The notes: generated by a model not told the origin, from the sequence alone. Positions 1 through 7,021 are shown, counted from the stretch's first letter. The stretch: 13,519 nt of DNA from an uncultured Mollicutes bacterium (GCA_900538885.1 UQAI01000040.1:1-13519), one strand, 5' to 3'. Program-made: numbers and translations.

Positions 1-50
1 AATAAAGCAATACTTGCAAAGTTATTGTTATTTTTTTCTTTCTATAATAT

Positions 51-78
51 TTGACATTTCTGAAAAAAATGGTATAAT
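51..78 (+). promoter_or_regulatory. Sigma-A promoter of the ABC exporter operon
   Basis: TTGACA at 51-56 and TATAAT at 73-78 are separated by 16 bases. TGG directly before the -10 gives an extended -10 element. It lies 36 bases before the first exporter gene, so the leader is short. Both hexamers match consensus, so strong constitutive transcription is expected unless a repressor acts here. Confidence 0.85.
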
Positions 79-114
79 ACCTATTTAGAAAGTAAATAAG
101 AAAGAGGTGAAAAA

Positions 115-1851
115 ATGTTTAAAACTCTTGCAAAAAGTATTAGAGAGTATAAGAAACCAACAATCTTAACACCGATTATTGTTTTATTTGAAGTAATAAT
201 GGAATGTGCAATTCCTTTTATTGTTTCGCAGTTATTTGAAGAATTAAACAAAAAATCAGATCTTAAGATTATTGCATTATATGGTATAATCTTAGTAGTA
301 ATGGCTTTATTATCGCTTACATGTGGAGCCTTAGCAGGCAAGTTTTGTGCAAACGCTTCATGTGGATTTGCTAAAAACTTAAGAAAAGATATGTTTAGAA
401 AAATTCAAACTTATTCATTTGAAAACATTGATAAGTTTCAAACATCATCTCTTGTAACAAGACTTACTACAGATGTAACAAATGTTCAATTTTCATTTAT
501 GATGTTAATAAGAACAGCAATTCGTAGTCCTTTTATGCTTATTTTTTCATTTACAATGGGATTTATTATGGGGGGAAAAACAGCACTAATTTATGTATTT
601 GTAATTCCAATTTTACTATTTGGACTAATAATGATTGCGAAAAAGGCAATGCCATTATTTAGAAAAGTATTTAAAAAATATGATAATTTAAATAATTCAA
701 TTCAAGAAAATATTAAAGGTATGAGAGTTGTAAAATCATTTGTTCGTGAAGATTTTGAAAAACAAAAATTTGATGTAGCCGCAACCGATGTATGTCAAGA
801 CTTTACTAAAGCAGAACGCATCTTAGCGTGGAACCATCCCATTATGCAGTTTTGTCTTAATTCAGTTATGATCTTTATCCTTACAGCAGGCTCATACTTT
901 ATTGTAAAAAGCAAAGCAACTGAAGTCAACTATTATCAGTTATCTGCCCTTCTTACATATGGCTTTCAAATTCTTATGAGTTTGATGATGCTTTCAATGA
1001 TTTATGTAATGTTAACAATGTCAGCCGAATCAGCAGTTCGTATTTGTGAAGTGTTAAATGAAAAGAGTACGATAACTAATCCAGTAGATCCAGTGATGGA
1101 AGTAAAAAACGGTTCAATTGATTTTGAACATGTTGATTTCAAATATGGAAATAGTAAAATAATTTTAAAAGATGTTAATTTGCATATTTCGTCTGGTGAA
1201 ACAATTGGTATAATTGGTGGTACTGGTAGCGCTAAAACAACATTAATTCAGTTAATATCAAGATTATATGATGTAACAGATGGTGAAGTTAGAGTTGGCG
1301 GTGTTAATGTTAAAGACTATGATTTAGATGTATTACGTAATCAAGTTTCTGTAGTCCTTCAAAAAAATGTTTTATTTAGTGGTACAATTAAAGACAATCT
1401 TCGCTGGGGCAAAAATGACGCAACCGACGAAGAAATGGTTCATGCATGTAAACTTGCACAAACTGATGAATTTATAATAAACTTTCCAAATGGTTATGAT
1501 ACCTACATTGAACAAGGTGGTAGTAATGTATCAGGTGGACAAAAACAAAGATTATGCATTGCGAGAGCCCTTCTAAAAAATCCCAAAATTATTATTTTTG
1601 ATGATTCAACTAGTGCTGTTGATACTAAAACTGATGCTTTAATTAGAAAAGGTTTAAGCACATATATTCCTAATACTACTAAAATTATTATTGCTCAACG
1701 TATTGCGAGTGTTGAAGATGCAGATCGTATTATTGTTATGAATAATGGTATAATTGAAGGAATTGGTACTCATGATGAATTAATGTCAAACAATGAAATT
1801 TATCGTGAAGTATATGATTCTCAAAATAAGGTAGGTGATACAAATGAATAA
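115..1851 (+). CDS. ABC exporter half-transporter, subunit with degenerate ATP site
   Basis: Membrane-bound half-transporter, 578 residues, with an exporter transmembrane domain (about 15-300) fused to an ATP-binding domain (about 335-575). Visible motifs: Walker A GGTGSAKT at 368-375, where Ala replaces the Gly before the Lys; Q-loop Gln416; signature VSGGQ at 472-476; Walker B ending in Asp496. The residue after Walker B, normally the catalytic Glu, is Asp497, and the H-loop His is Gln528. Its own ATP site should therefore hydrolyse poorly, while its signature is canonical. This is the pattern of the degenerate partner in heterodimeric exporters such as BmrC or TM287. The ATG at 115 follows the ribosome binding site AGAGGTGA at 103-110. 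The next gene overlaps its end by 8 bases, consistent with equimolar synthesis. The substrate (drug, lipid or peptide) cannot be told from sequence. Confidence 0.93.
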   Translation: MFKTLAKSIREYKKPTILTPIIVLFEVIMECAIPFIVSQLFEELNKKSDLKIIALYGIILVVMALLSLTCGALAGKFCANASCGFAKNLRKDMFRKIQTYSFENIDKFQTSSLVTRLTTDVTNVQFSFMMLIRTAIRSPFMLIFSFTMGFIMGGKTALIYVFVIPILLFGLIMIAKKAMPLFRKVFKKYDNLNNSIQENIKGMRVVKSFVREDFEKQKFDVAATDVCQDFTKAERILAWNHPIMQFCLNSVMIFILTAGSYFIVKSKATEVNYYQLSALLTYGFQILMSLMMLSMIYVMLTMSAESAVRICEVLNEKSTITNPVDPVMEVKNGSIDFEHVDFKYGNSKIILKDVNLHISSGETIGIIGGTGSAKTTLIQLISRLYDVTDGEVRVGGVNVKDYDLDVLRNQVSVVLQKNVLFSGTIKDNLRWGKNDATDEEMVHACKLAQTDEFIINFPNGYDTYIEQGGSNVSGGQKQRLCIARALLKNPKIIIFDDSTSAVDTKTDALIRKGLSTYIPNTTKIIIAQRIASVEDADRIIVMNNGIIEGIGTHDELMSNNEIYREVYDSQNKVGDTNE

Positions 1852-3751
1852 AAGACCAAGACCAAAAGGTGTATTAAAAAGAATTTTAAAATCTTTATTT
1901 AAGAGTTATCCTGTTTTATTACCAATTACATTATTCTTTATTGCGATTAACGCGGTAGTATCAGCTATACCGGCTTTATTTATGCAACAAGTATTAGAGA
2001 TATTGAAAAATACAATTGAAGAATCCAAGCAAACTAATGTTTGGGATTGGCCGGCTTTATCAAGCCAAATTTTACCAATTGTTATAAAACTTATTTGTTT
2101 CTATCTAGCATCAATTACTGCAGGGATTACTTATAACCAATTACTTGCGGTAATAACCCAAGGCTATTTAAAGAAAATGCGTGAAGAAATGTTCAACCAT
2201 ATGCAAACTTTACCAATTAAATATTTTGATACAAATAACCATGGTGATATTATGAGTTATTACACTAATGATATTGATACTTTAAGACAAATGGTTTCGC
2301 AAAGTATTCCACAATTTATTATTTCTGGTATTATCATTACTTGTGTATTCTTCATTATGTTATACTTTAGTTTATGGTTAACTCTAATTGTAATTGGTGG
2401 TGTAATCTTAATTATGCTTATCACTAAAGTTATAGGTGGAAGAAGTTCAAAATATTTTATTGCTCAACAAGCTGCGGTTGGTAAAACCGAAGGTTTCATT
2501 GAAGAAATGATGAACGGGCAAAAAGTTATAAAAGTATTCACCCATGAAGAAGAAACATTAAAAGATTTTGATAAAGTTAATGATGATTTATTTGAACAAG
2601 CAAATAAAGCTAATTCCTATGCCAATATGTTAATGCCTATCTTAAATAATATAGGTAATATCTTATATGCATCACTTGCTTTTATTGGAGCAGTGATGGT
2701 GTATAATGGCGTAGTAAATGTAAGTTTATCTGGTAAAATCTTAGATATTACAATTATTCTTGCTTTCCTTAATATGACTAAACAATTTACTGGTAACATT
2801 AGTCAAATTTCAAATCAACTAAATTCAGTTATTATGGGTCTAGCTGGTGCCGGAAGAATCTTTAAACTAATTGATGAACCATCAGAAGTAGATGAAGGTT
2901 ATGTAACTTTAGTCAACGCTAAAGAAGTAGATGGTGAAATTGTTGAAGTTGAAAAACGCACAGGCATGTGGGCTTGGCGACATCCCCATAGTGATGGTAG
3001 TGTTTCATATACTAAACTTGCTGGTGCGGTTCAAATGTTTGATGTTGACTTTGGATATGAAGAAAATAAACTAGTTTTACATGATGTTACGCTTTATGCT
3101 AATCCTGGTGAAAAAATAGCTTTTGTTGGGGCAACAGGTGCCGGTAAAACAACCATAACTAATTTGATCAATCGTTTCTATGATATTGCGGACGGAAAGA
3201 TCAGATATGATGGAATTAATATCAATAAAATTAAAAAAGCTGATTTAAGACGTTCGCTTGGAATAGTTTTACAAGATACTAACTTATTTACAGGTACAGT
3301 ACTTGATAATATTCGATATGGTAAGTTAGATGCAACTGATGAAGAATGTATTGAGGCAGCTCGTCTTGCTGGAGCTGATGATTTTATCAATAAAATGGCA
3401 GAGGGTTATAATACTTATTTAACTAATAATGGTACTAACTTATCTCAAGGTCAACGTCAATTAATAGCGATTGCTAGAGCTGCAGTTGCTGATCCCCCCG
3501 TTATGATTTTAGATGAAGCAACTTCATCAATTGATACAAGAACTGAAGCAATCGTTCAAAAAGGAATGGACGCTTTAATGAAAGGACGTACAGTTTTTGT
3601 TATAGCGCACCGTTTATCAACAATCCGTAATTCAAGTGTCATAATGGTACTTGACCATGGTAGAATTATTGAAAGAGGATCACATCAAAAACTATTAGAA
3701 GACAAAGGCGAATATTATCAATTATATACTGGAGCCTTTGAATTAGAATAA
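1844..3751 (+). CDS. ABC exporter half-transporter, catalytically intact subunit
   Basis: Partner of the preceding gene, 635 residues from ATG 1844. An in-frame GTG at 1835 lies inside the ribosome binding site AGGTGA (1833-1838), so the ATG, overlapping the upstream stop as ATGAATAA, is preferred. The transmembrane domain occupies about 15-335. A linker of about 40 residues (near 350-392, with a Trp/His-rich stretch) precedes the nucleotide-binding domain; I recall similar inserts in related Bacillota exporters. Motifs: Walker A GATGAGKT at 429-436, Q-loop Gln477, Walker B Asp557 with catalytic Glu558, and H-loop His589. The signature is LSQGQ at 533-537, with Gln in place of the first Gly. 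In a head-to-tail dimer this subunit's intact Walker motifs meet the partner's normal signature, giving one active and one degenerate ATP site, as in BmrCD or TM287/288. It is very likely a multidrug or lipid-type exporter; the substrate is unknown. Confidence 0.93.
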   Translation: MNKRPRPKGVLKRILKSLFKSYPVLLPITLFFIAINAVVSAIPALFMQQVLEILKNTIEESKQTNVWDWPALSSQILPIVIKLICFYLASITAGITYNQLLAVITQGYLKKMREEMFNHMQTLPIKYFDTNNHGDIMSYYTNDIDTLRQMVSQSIPQFIISGIIITCVFFIMLYFSLWLTLIVIGGVILIMLITKVIGGRSSKYFIAQQAAVGKTEGFIEEMMNGQKVIKVFTHEEETLKDFDKVNDDLFEQANKANSYANMLMPILNNIGNILYASLAFIGAVMVYNGVVNVSLSGKILDITIILAFLNMTKQFTGNISQISNQLNSVIMGLAGAGRIFKLIDEPSEVDEGYVTLVNAKEVDGEIVEVEKRTGMWAWRHPHSDGSVSYTKLAGAVQMFDVDFGYEENKLVLHDVTLYANPGEKIAFVGATGAGKTTITNLINRFYDIADGKIRYDGININKIKKADLRRSLGIVLQDTNLFTGTVLDNIRYGKLDATDEECIEAARLAGADDFINKMAEGYNTYLTNNGTNLSQGQRQLIAIARAAVADPPVMILDEATSSIDTRTEAIVQKGMDALMKGRTVFVIAHRLSTIRNSSVIMVLDHGRIIERGSHQKLLEDKGEYYQLYTGAFELE

Positions 3752-3758
3752 AAGGTCA

Positions 3759-3804
3759 TTTAAATAAAATGGGGTTTTTGAAAAAAAATTCCATTTTATT
3801 TAAA
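3759..3804 (+). terminator. Long hairpin after the exporter operon
   Basis: Begins 8 bases after the exporter stop codon. Arms 3759-3772 and 3791-3804 are perfect 14-bp complements. GGTTTTT (3773-3779) can continue the stem against AAAAATT (3784-3790), with two G-U pairs, leaving a GAAA tetraloop (3780-3783), for a 21-bp stem in total. No U tract follows, so it is not a classical intrinsic terminator. It may protect the 3' end of the mRNA or terminate imperfectly. Confidence 0.6.
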
Positions 3805-4126
3805 ACATCACAATATAAAATACTACTAAGATTATCAAAAATATATCTAGATATTCATTCAATCACATTTGAGAAAGCACATTAATCAAGGCTTTTGTTT
3901 GTTCTTATTTTTTATTTATAAGGAAATTCCATTTTTATGGTTAACAACAAAAAAAGTCCTAATAGAGGACTTCAAAAGTATATTGTATGATTAAAACTAG
4001 AACCACTTAGTAAAATTTTTTTTCAGGTTCTTTTATTTAAAAAGTGTGAATTAATTGTTATAATATTATTTCTTTAAATGACTTATAGGAATCATAGTTC
4101 CTTTATTACAATAGATACATTTTATT
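3805..4126. other. Non-coding stretch, probably decayed
   Basis: No open reading frame of credible length or composition lies here on either strand. The minus strand of 3808-3895 reads as a hydrophobic peptide interrupted by stops, which may be a coding relic. A weak plus-strand -10-like TATAAT (4059-4064) with a poor -35 (TTTAAA, 4036-4041) and short inverted repeats (AGAACC/GGTTCT at 3999-4031; AGGAA/TTCCT near 4087-4102) are visible but may be chance in such AT-rich DNA. The one convincing element is the minus-strand terminator listed separately. Loss of the TetR C-terminal domain probably happened in this interval. Confidence 0.4.
3949..3972 (-). terminator. Rho-independent terminator, minus strand
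   Basis: On the minus strand AAGTCCT (3972-3966) and AGGACTT (3960-3954) form a 7-bp stem with a 5-base loop, running directly into a T tract (complement of 3955-3949). It would end transcripts from the TetR relic and from the CDF-like gene upstream of it, as no other terminator is seen between them. Confidence 0.8.
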
Positions 4127-4335
4127 TTAATAGTTATATAATCTAGCAGCTGATTCCTGTACTATTATCCTAAATAGTTCTTCTTTATCTGTGAATTTTC
4201 CATAAAGTGTTCCGGTTGCGTCTCCTGCTTTTACAGAAATATCATTCAGTGAAGCACGACTAAACCTTTTTTCAAAAACTCTTGTTTTGCTCATTCTAGT
4301 ATTTTATCCATTACAAGACGATCATTTGTTTCCAT
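4127..4335 (-). pseudogene. TetR-family regulator, N-terminal relic
   Basis: The minus strand from ATG 4335 encodes a TetR helix-turn-helix start. An in-frame TGA falls after the first 14 codons (METNDRLVMDKILE), followed by AKQEFLKKG. A single-base loss then shifts the frame to FSRASLNDISVKAG and DATGTLYGKFTDKEELFR. The order (helix, ASLNDISVKAG, TGTLYGKF, KEELFR) is the standard TetR DNA-binding domain. The reading stops at TAA 4129-4127 after about 69 residues, where family members usually have about 190, so the ligand-binding domain is gone. Promoter and terminator remain. It probably once regulated itself and a neighbour, either the exporter or the CDF-like gene. The stop codon, frameshift and truncation together make function very unlikely. 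A code reading TGA as Trp would remove only the first lesion. Confidence 0.85.
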
Positions 4336-4376
4336 TTCTATTTATCCTTTAAACGCCAATGTTTTATATTGTCTTC

Positions 4377-4405
4377 ATTATAATATAGTTATCACATAAA
4401 GTCAA
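4377..4405 (-). promoter_or_regulatory. Sigma-A promoter of the TetR relic
   Basis: On the minus strand TTGACT (4405-4400) and TATAAT (4382-4377) are 17 bases apart, about 40 bases before the relic's ATG. It lies between the CDF-like stop codon and the relic. The promoter has stayed near consensus although the gene has decayed, so a short untranslatable RNA may still be made. Confidence 0.75.
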
Positions 4406-4432
4406 TGGAACTAACATTACTAATCTTAGTTG

Positions 4433-5311
4433 TTATATAATTAAGGATACAACACACTCGCCAAGAACGCCTGTTAGTTCTTCTTGAAGTGTTTTTTGAA
4501 ACTGTGCAATGTCCTTATATGGTGTATCATCAAAAAAGCAAATAACTATATCAATTATAAGTTCAGAACCATTATAATGAGATTTAACATTATCAAAATA
4601 TTCATATTCTTGTTGATGATGTGCTAAAACCTTTAAGATCTTAAATTGAAGATTTTCAGGAAGGGTTTTATCTGACAATTCATCAATCGCATTTTTAATG
4701 TGTTTACTGTAAAAGAAAGTAAAGACAATCGCAATTACTAAACTTAATATTGGTGCAATATACCATGAAAATAAGAAATTTCTAAATAACCAAATGAAAA
4801 GAAGTGAAAGTAGGGTTGCCACATCAAAAGCTAACGCACCTATATTAGATACAAATTCACGTTTAATAATCTTACTAGATGATTCTTTTTTAATCTTATA
4901 TTGTTTATAAACAAAGAATAAATCAAGTAAAACATTTATTATTTTTAGTATTACAACATAAATGATTAAGTCACTTGGTTTAGCAGGATTGATAATTTCA
5001 ATAATTGAAATTATCATTATACATACGAGTCCCCCAATCGCAACACCTTCGCAGAGTATTGTTGTTAATGCTTCAACCTTACCAACTCCATAATTGTACT
5101 TAAATTTTAGGTCTTTACTAAGTTTACGGGATTGAGTCATAACCACGCCTTCACCAAAAATACCACCTAGTGAATCAATAAGATCTAACCAAACAATTAA
5201 TGATCCTGAAAATATTGCGGAAAGTAAAACTGCAATAAAATTAGGTAGTTCTAGAAAAAACTGCATAATAGTCAACTTTTGTTGTTTATTATATGATGAT
5301 GTTTCTTTCAT
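4433..5311 (-). CDS. CDF-like cation transporter (divergent)
   Basis: 292-residue membrane protein with the layout of the cation diffusion facilitator family: about six transmembrane helices (roughly 15-34, 35-56, 83-107, 114-135, 153-176, 180-200) and a C-terminal cytoplasmic domain (about 205-292) containing VKSHYNGSELIIDIVI, like the ferredoxin-like CDF tail. The loop YNYGVGKVEAL (72-82) matches the family's G-x-G-K/R-x-E region. The usual transport site, two Asp four apart in helix 2 and His/Asp four apart in helix 5, is not clear: helix 2 reads IDSLGG with Asp46 and then Gly50, and helix 5 has Asp163 with Ala159 four before it. Asp43 may compensate. Metal specificity, or even transport of zinc or iron, is therefore uncertain. 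The start follows the ribosome binding site GAGGTGAT. It diverges from the gene at 5560. Confidence 0.8.
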   Translation of the reverse strand: MKETSSYNKQQKLTIMQFFLELPNFIAVLLSAIFSGSLIVWLDLIDSLGGIFGEGVVMTQSRKLSKDLKFKYNYGVGKVEALTTILCEGVAIGGLVCIMIISIIEIINPAKPSDLIIYVVILKIINVLLDLFFVYKQYKIKKESSSKIIKREFVSNIGALAFDVATLLSLLFIWLFRNFLFSWYIAPILSLVIAIVFTFFYSKHIKNAIDELSDKTLPENLQFKILKVLAHHQQEYEYFDNVKSHYNGSELIIDIVICFFDDTPYKDIAQFQKTLQEELTGVLGECVVSLII

Positions 5312-5330
5312 AAAATCACCTCAAATATAA

Positions 5331-5339
5331 ATTATACCA
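5331..5339 (-). promoter_or_regulatory. Extended -10 of the CDF-like gene
   Basis: The minus strand reads TGG-TATAAT (-10 at 5336-5331), about 20 bases before the start codon. No good -35 lies at the right distance, so the extended -10 would have to carry recognition. The leader would be very short. Confidence 0.6.
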
Positions 5340-5360
5340 TAAATCGCGTGAAATTACTAT

Positions 5361-5450
5361 TTTTTTAACTTACTGGAGCAGTTAAAAAATGTACCTTATT
5401 TTGGATGTTTTGATTTATTTCAATCCTAAATAAGGTATTTTTCTTCAGTA
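5361..5450. repeat. Two overlapping inverted repeats
   Basis: Repeat A: TTTTTTAACT (5361-5370) and AGTTAAAAAA (5380-5389) are a perfect 10-bp inverted repeat around a 9-base loop. Repeat B: TACTGGAG (5371-5378), AAAAAT and ACCTTATTTTGGAT (5393-5406) pair with ATCCTAAATAAGGT (5423-5436), ATTTTT and CTTCAGTA (5443-5450), with two mismatches and an 8-base insertion on the left. The two structures share 5371-5389 and cannot form together. They lie between divergent genes, so they are not simple terminators of either. Possible readings are a small palindromic element, an operator region, or an antisense or leader RNA. Confidence 0.65.
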
Positions 5451-5464
5451 TAAAAACTAAAAAG

Positions 5465-5493
5465 TTGACTTTTTTTAGCTGTTGTTTTATAAT
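5465..5493 (+). promoter_or_regulatory. Sigma-A promoter of the small membrane protein
   Basis: TTGACT (5465-5470) and TATAAT (5488-5493) have a 17-base spacer. The -35 sits in an imperfect dyad, CTAAAAAGT (5457-5465) and ACTTTTTTTAG (5468-5478), which could be an operator. The promoter shows that an in-frame TTG at 5482 cannot be the start codon. Confidence 0.8.
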
Positions 5494-5559
5494 AAGATTA
5501 AAAGTGCTAATATTCATTTAAATATAAACTTAATGATGAGAGGCATAGATGGAGGCAAT

Positions 5560-6000
5560 ATGTTCAAAACCAATCCTAAAATTTATAATACGGTGGAATA
5601 TTCATTTTATAGACATTTTATAATGATGTTTTCTATCTTGCTAATTATTTTAACATTAATTTATGCCTCTTTATTAACAATGAGTTATAGTGTTATTTTG
5701 TTTATTATTGCATTGGTAAATTGCCTTGCATTTTTATTTTTGGATTTATATTATATAGTTAAAATGATTATTTTATTAACATGTTATAATAATTTTATAT
5801 ATATGGAAATAGATACCACTGATATGGTGATAACACATCCAAATTCAACATATACCGCAATATGGGTATTTGTTGGAGATGATAGATATACTTCTGATAA
5901 AGTAATTAAACTGCATAAGTTTGCTCGTCTTGTTAAAAATGATATGATTAGAGTTGGTCTAAATGATAAAAATCAAAAATGTATCATATTTATTGATTAA
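5560..6000 (+). CDS. Small two-helix membrane protein, unknown
   Basis: 146 residues from ATG 5560, preceded by the ribosome binding site GGAGG (5551-5555). The longer frame back to TTG 5482 is rejected because it runs through the -10 of its own promoter. Residues about 18-40 and 44-72 are two strongly hydrophobic helices joined by a short turn. The remaining 70 or so residues are a mixed alpha/beta-looking cytoplasmic part (MEIDTTDMVITHPNSTYTAI, then a basic stretch and RVGLNDKNQKCIIFID). I do not recognise the family. Two helices followed by a small beta-rich domain resembles several uncharacterised Bacillota membrane proteins, but no function follows from that. It is monocistronic, with its own promoter and terminator. 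Confidence 0.75.
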   Translation: MFKTNPKIYNTVEYSFYRHFIMMFSILLIILTLIYASLLTMSYSVILFIIALVNCLAFLFLDLYYIVKMIILLTCYNNFIYMEIDTTDMVITHPNSTYTAIWVFVGDDRYTSDKVIKLHKFARLVKNDMIRVGLNDKNQKCIIFID

Positions 6001-6009
6001 TAGAAAATT

Positions 6010-6048
6010 ATAAGATGTCTTATTAATAGGCATCTTATTTATTATTTA
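6010..6048 (+). terminator. Rho-independent terminator after the small membrane protein
   Basis: ATAAGATG (6010-6017) pairs with CATCTTAT (6031-6038); the loop can pair further (CTTA with TAGG, one G-U). A T-rich run, TTTATTATTT, follows. It begins 9 bases after the stop codon. Confidence 0.75.
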
Positions 6049-6066
6049 AATAAAAAGTCAAATTGC

Positions 6067-6097
6067 TTGACTCTCCCCTAAGAGTATAGAATAAAAT
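6067..6097 (+). promoter_or_regulatory. MerR-type promoter with 19-bp spacer and dyad
   Basis: TTGACT (6067-6072) and TAAAAT (6092-6097) are separated by 19 bases, the overlong spacing typical of promoters activated by MerR proteins through DNA untwisting. An inverted repeat, ACTCT (6070-6074) and AGAGT (6081-6085), overlaps the -35 and spacer; the stretch CTCCCCTAAGAG recalls operators of BmrR/Mta-type regulators. It lies directly before the merR-type gene, so autoregulation is likely. A TAGAAT at 6087-6092 would give only 14 bases and is less likely. Confidence 0.75.
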
Positions 6098-6115
6098 CTT
6101 TTTGGAGGTGGAATA

Positions 6116-6907
6116 ATGCTGAAAATTGGTGAGTTCTCTATTTTATCAAAAACTACTGTTAAAACCCTAAGATACTATGAGAAAGAAGGATTACTCCTTC
6201 CTAGTTATGTTGATGAAGATACTAACTATCGTTATTATGAATATACAAAATTAGATGAATTCGTTAGTATTATGTCTTTACGTGAATTAGGCCTATCAAT
6301 TAAAGACATAAAAGCTGTATTAAATGGCGGTAAGTTAGATGATTATCTAAATAAAAGAAAAATAGAACTTCTTGAAACAATTAAGCAAAATGAAAACCAA
6401 CTCCAAAAAATTATATTACTATTGGAGGAGAAGATTATGAATAATGAAATTACAATTAAAATGACACCTGCGTGTGTAGTTTATTATGAAGAAGGAACTG
6501 TTAAAGACTACTCTCAAATAAATGAATTTGTAGTACAAACATCTAAAGATTGCCATTCAATTAATCCAAATTTGAAATGTAGCCTTGAAGATTATTGTTT
6601 TGTTACTTATTTAGATGGTAAACCTACAGATGAAAATATTAAGATCAGATATTCTGAAGCAGTAGCTGAAAAAGGAAAAGAAAATGAAAAAATTAAATTT
6701 ATGAATCTTCCATCAGTTAAAGTTGCATCAATTTATCATCATGGTGCATACAAGAATTTAGCAAATACATATACTCAAGTTATGAAGTATTTACAAGAAC
6801 ATCACTTAGAAATGGCTGAGTTACCTCGTGAACGTTACATTGATGGATGCTGGAATAAAGAAAAAGAAGAAGATTACCTAACAGAAATTCAAGTGCCAAT
6901 TAAATAA
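6116..6907 (+). CDS. MerR-family regulator with GyrI-like effector domain
   Basis: 263-residue transcription factor. Residues 1-70 are the MerR winged helix-turn-helix (LKIGEFSILSKTTVKTLRYY, then NYRYYEYTKLDEFVSIMSLR and a GLSIKDIKAVL helix). Residues about 75-107 form the dimerising coiled coil. Residues about 112-263 form a GyrI/BmrR-like ligand-binding domain ending in LTEIQVPI, where an acidic residue (Glu257) sits in the part of the family that contacts cationic ligands. This two-domain form is that of multidrug sensors such as BmrR and TipAL; the first domain has no mercury- or copper-type metal cysteines. The ATG follows the strong ribosome binding site GGAGGTG (6104-6110). It is monocistronic, with a MerR-type promoter upstream and a terminator downstream. 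Its target may be itself, the membrane protein at 7061, or the exporter operon; only self-control is supported by a visible site. Confidence 0.92.
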   Translation: MLKIGEFSILSKTTVKTLRYYEKEGLLLPSYVDEDTNYRYYEYTKLDEFVSIMSLRELGLSIKDIKAVLNGGKLDDYLNKRKIELLETIKQNENQLQKIILLLEEKIMNNEITIKMTPACVVYYEEGTVKDYSQINEFVVQTSKDCHSINPNLKCSLEDYCFVTYLDGKPTDENIKIRYSEAVAEKGKENEKIKFMNLPSVKVASIYHHGAYKNLANTYTQVMKYLQEHHLEMAELPRERYIDGCWNKEKEEDYLTEIQVPIK

Positions 6908-6923
6908 ATATAATCATTAGTAT

Positions 6924-6964
6924 AAAAGATACAATAACATATAGCGCTATTGTATCTTTTTTTT
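6924..6964 (+). terminator. Rho-independent terminator after merR-type gene
   Basis: AAAGATACAATA (6925-6936) pairs perfectly with TATTGTATCTTT (6948-6959) around an 11-base loop, and the T run continues to 6964. It is strong and separates the regulator from the next gene. Confidence 0.9.
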
Positions 6965-7021
6965 GATTGAGAATAATATCTGAAATAATAATGCTGGATT
7001 TAGGTTTTTTGAAAAATAATA

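Noticed and set aside
38..92. Dyad CTTTCTA (38-44) and TAGAAAG (86-92) flanking the exporter promoter
   Set aside because: Arms of seven mostly A/T bases 41 bases apart are expected by chance in this composition, and AGAAAG recurs nearby at 99-104.
1835..1843. GTG start for the second exporter subunit
   Set aside because: The GTG lies inside the AGGTGA ribosome binding site; ATG 1844 has correct spacing.
3808..3895. Minus-strand peptide-like stretch (ALINVLSQM, stop, LNEYLDIFLIIL) as the missing TetR C-terminus
   Set aside because: The composition is plausible but it contains a stop, has no recognisable TetR C-terminal feature, and lies beyond the terminator that should end that gene.
4068..4145. 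Minus-strand frame reading KCIYCNKGTMIPISH, resembling half of a zinc-binding motif
   Set aside because: It has no start codon, only one CxxC pair, and about 30 codons between stops within the decayed TetR region. Chance is the simpler reading.
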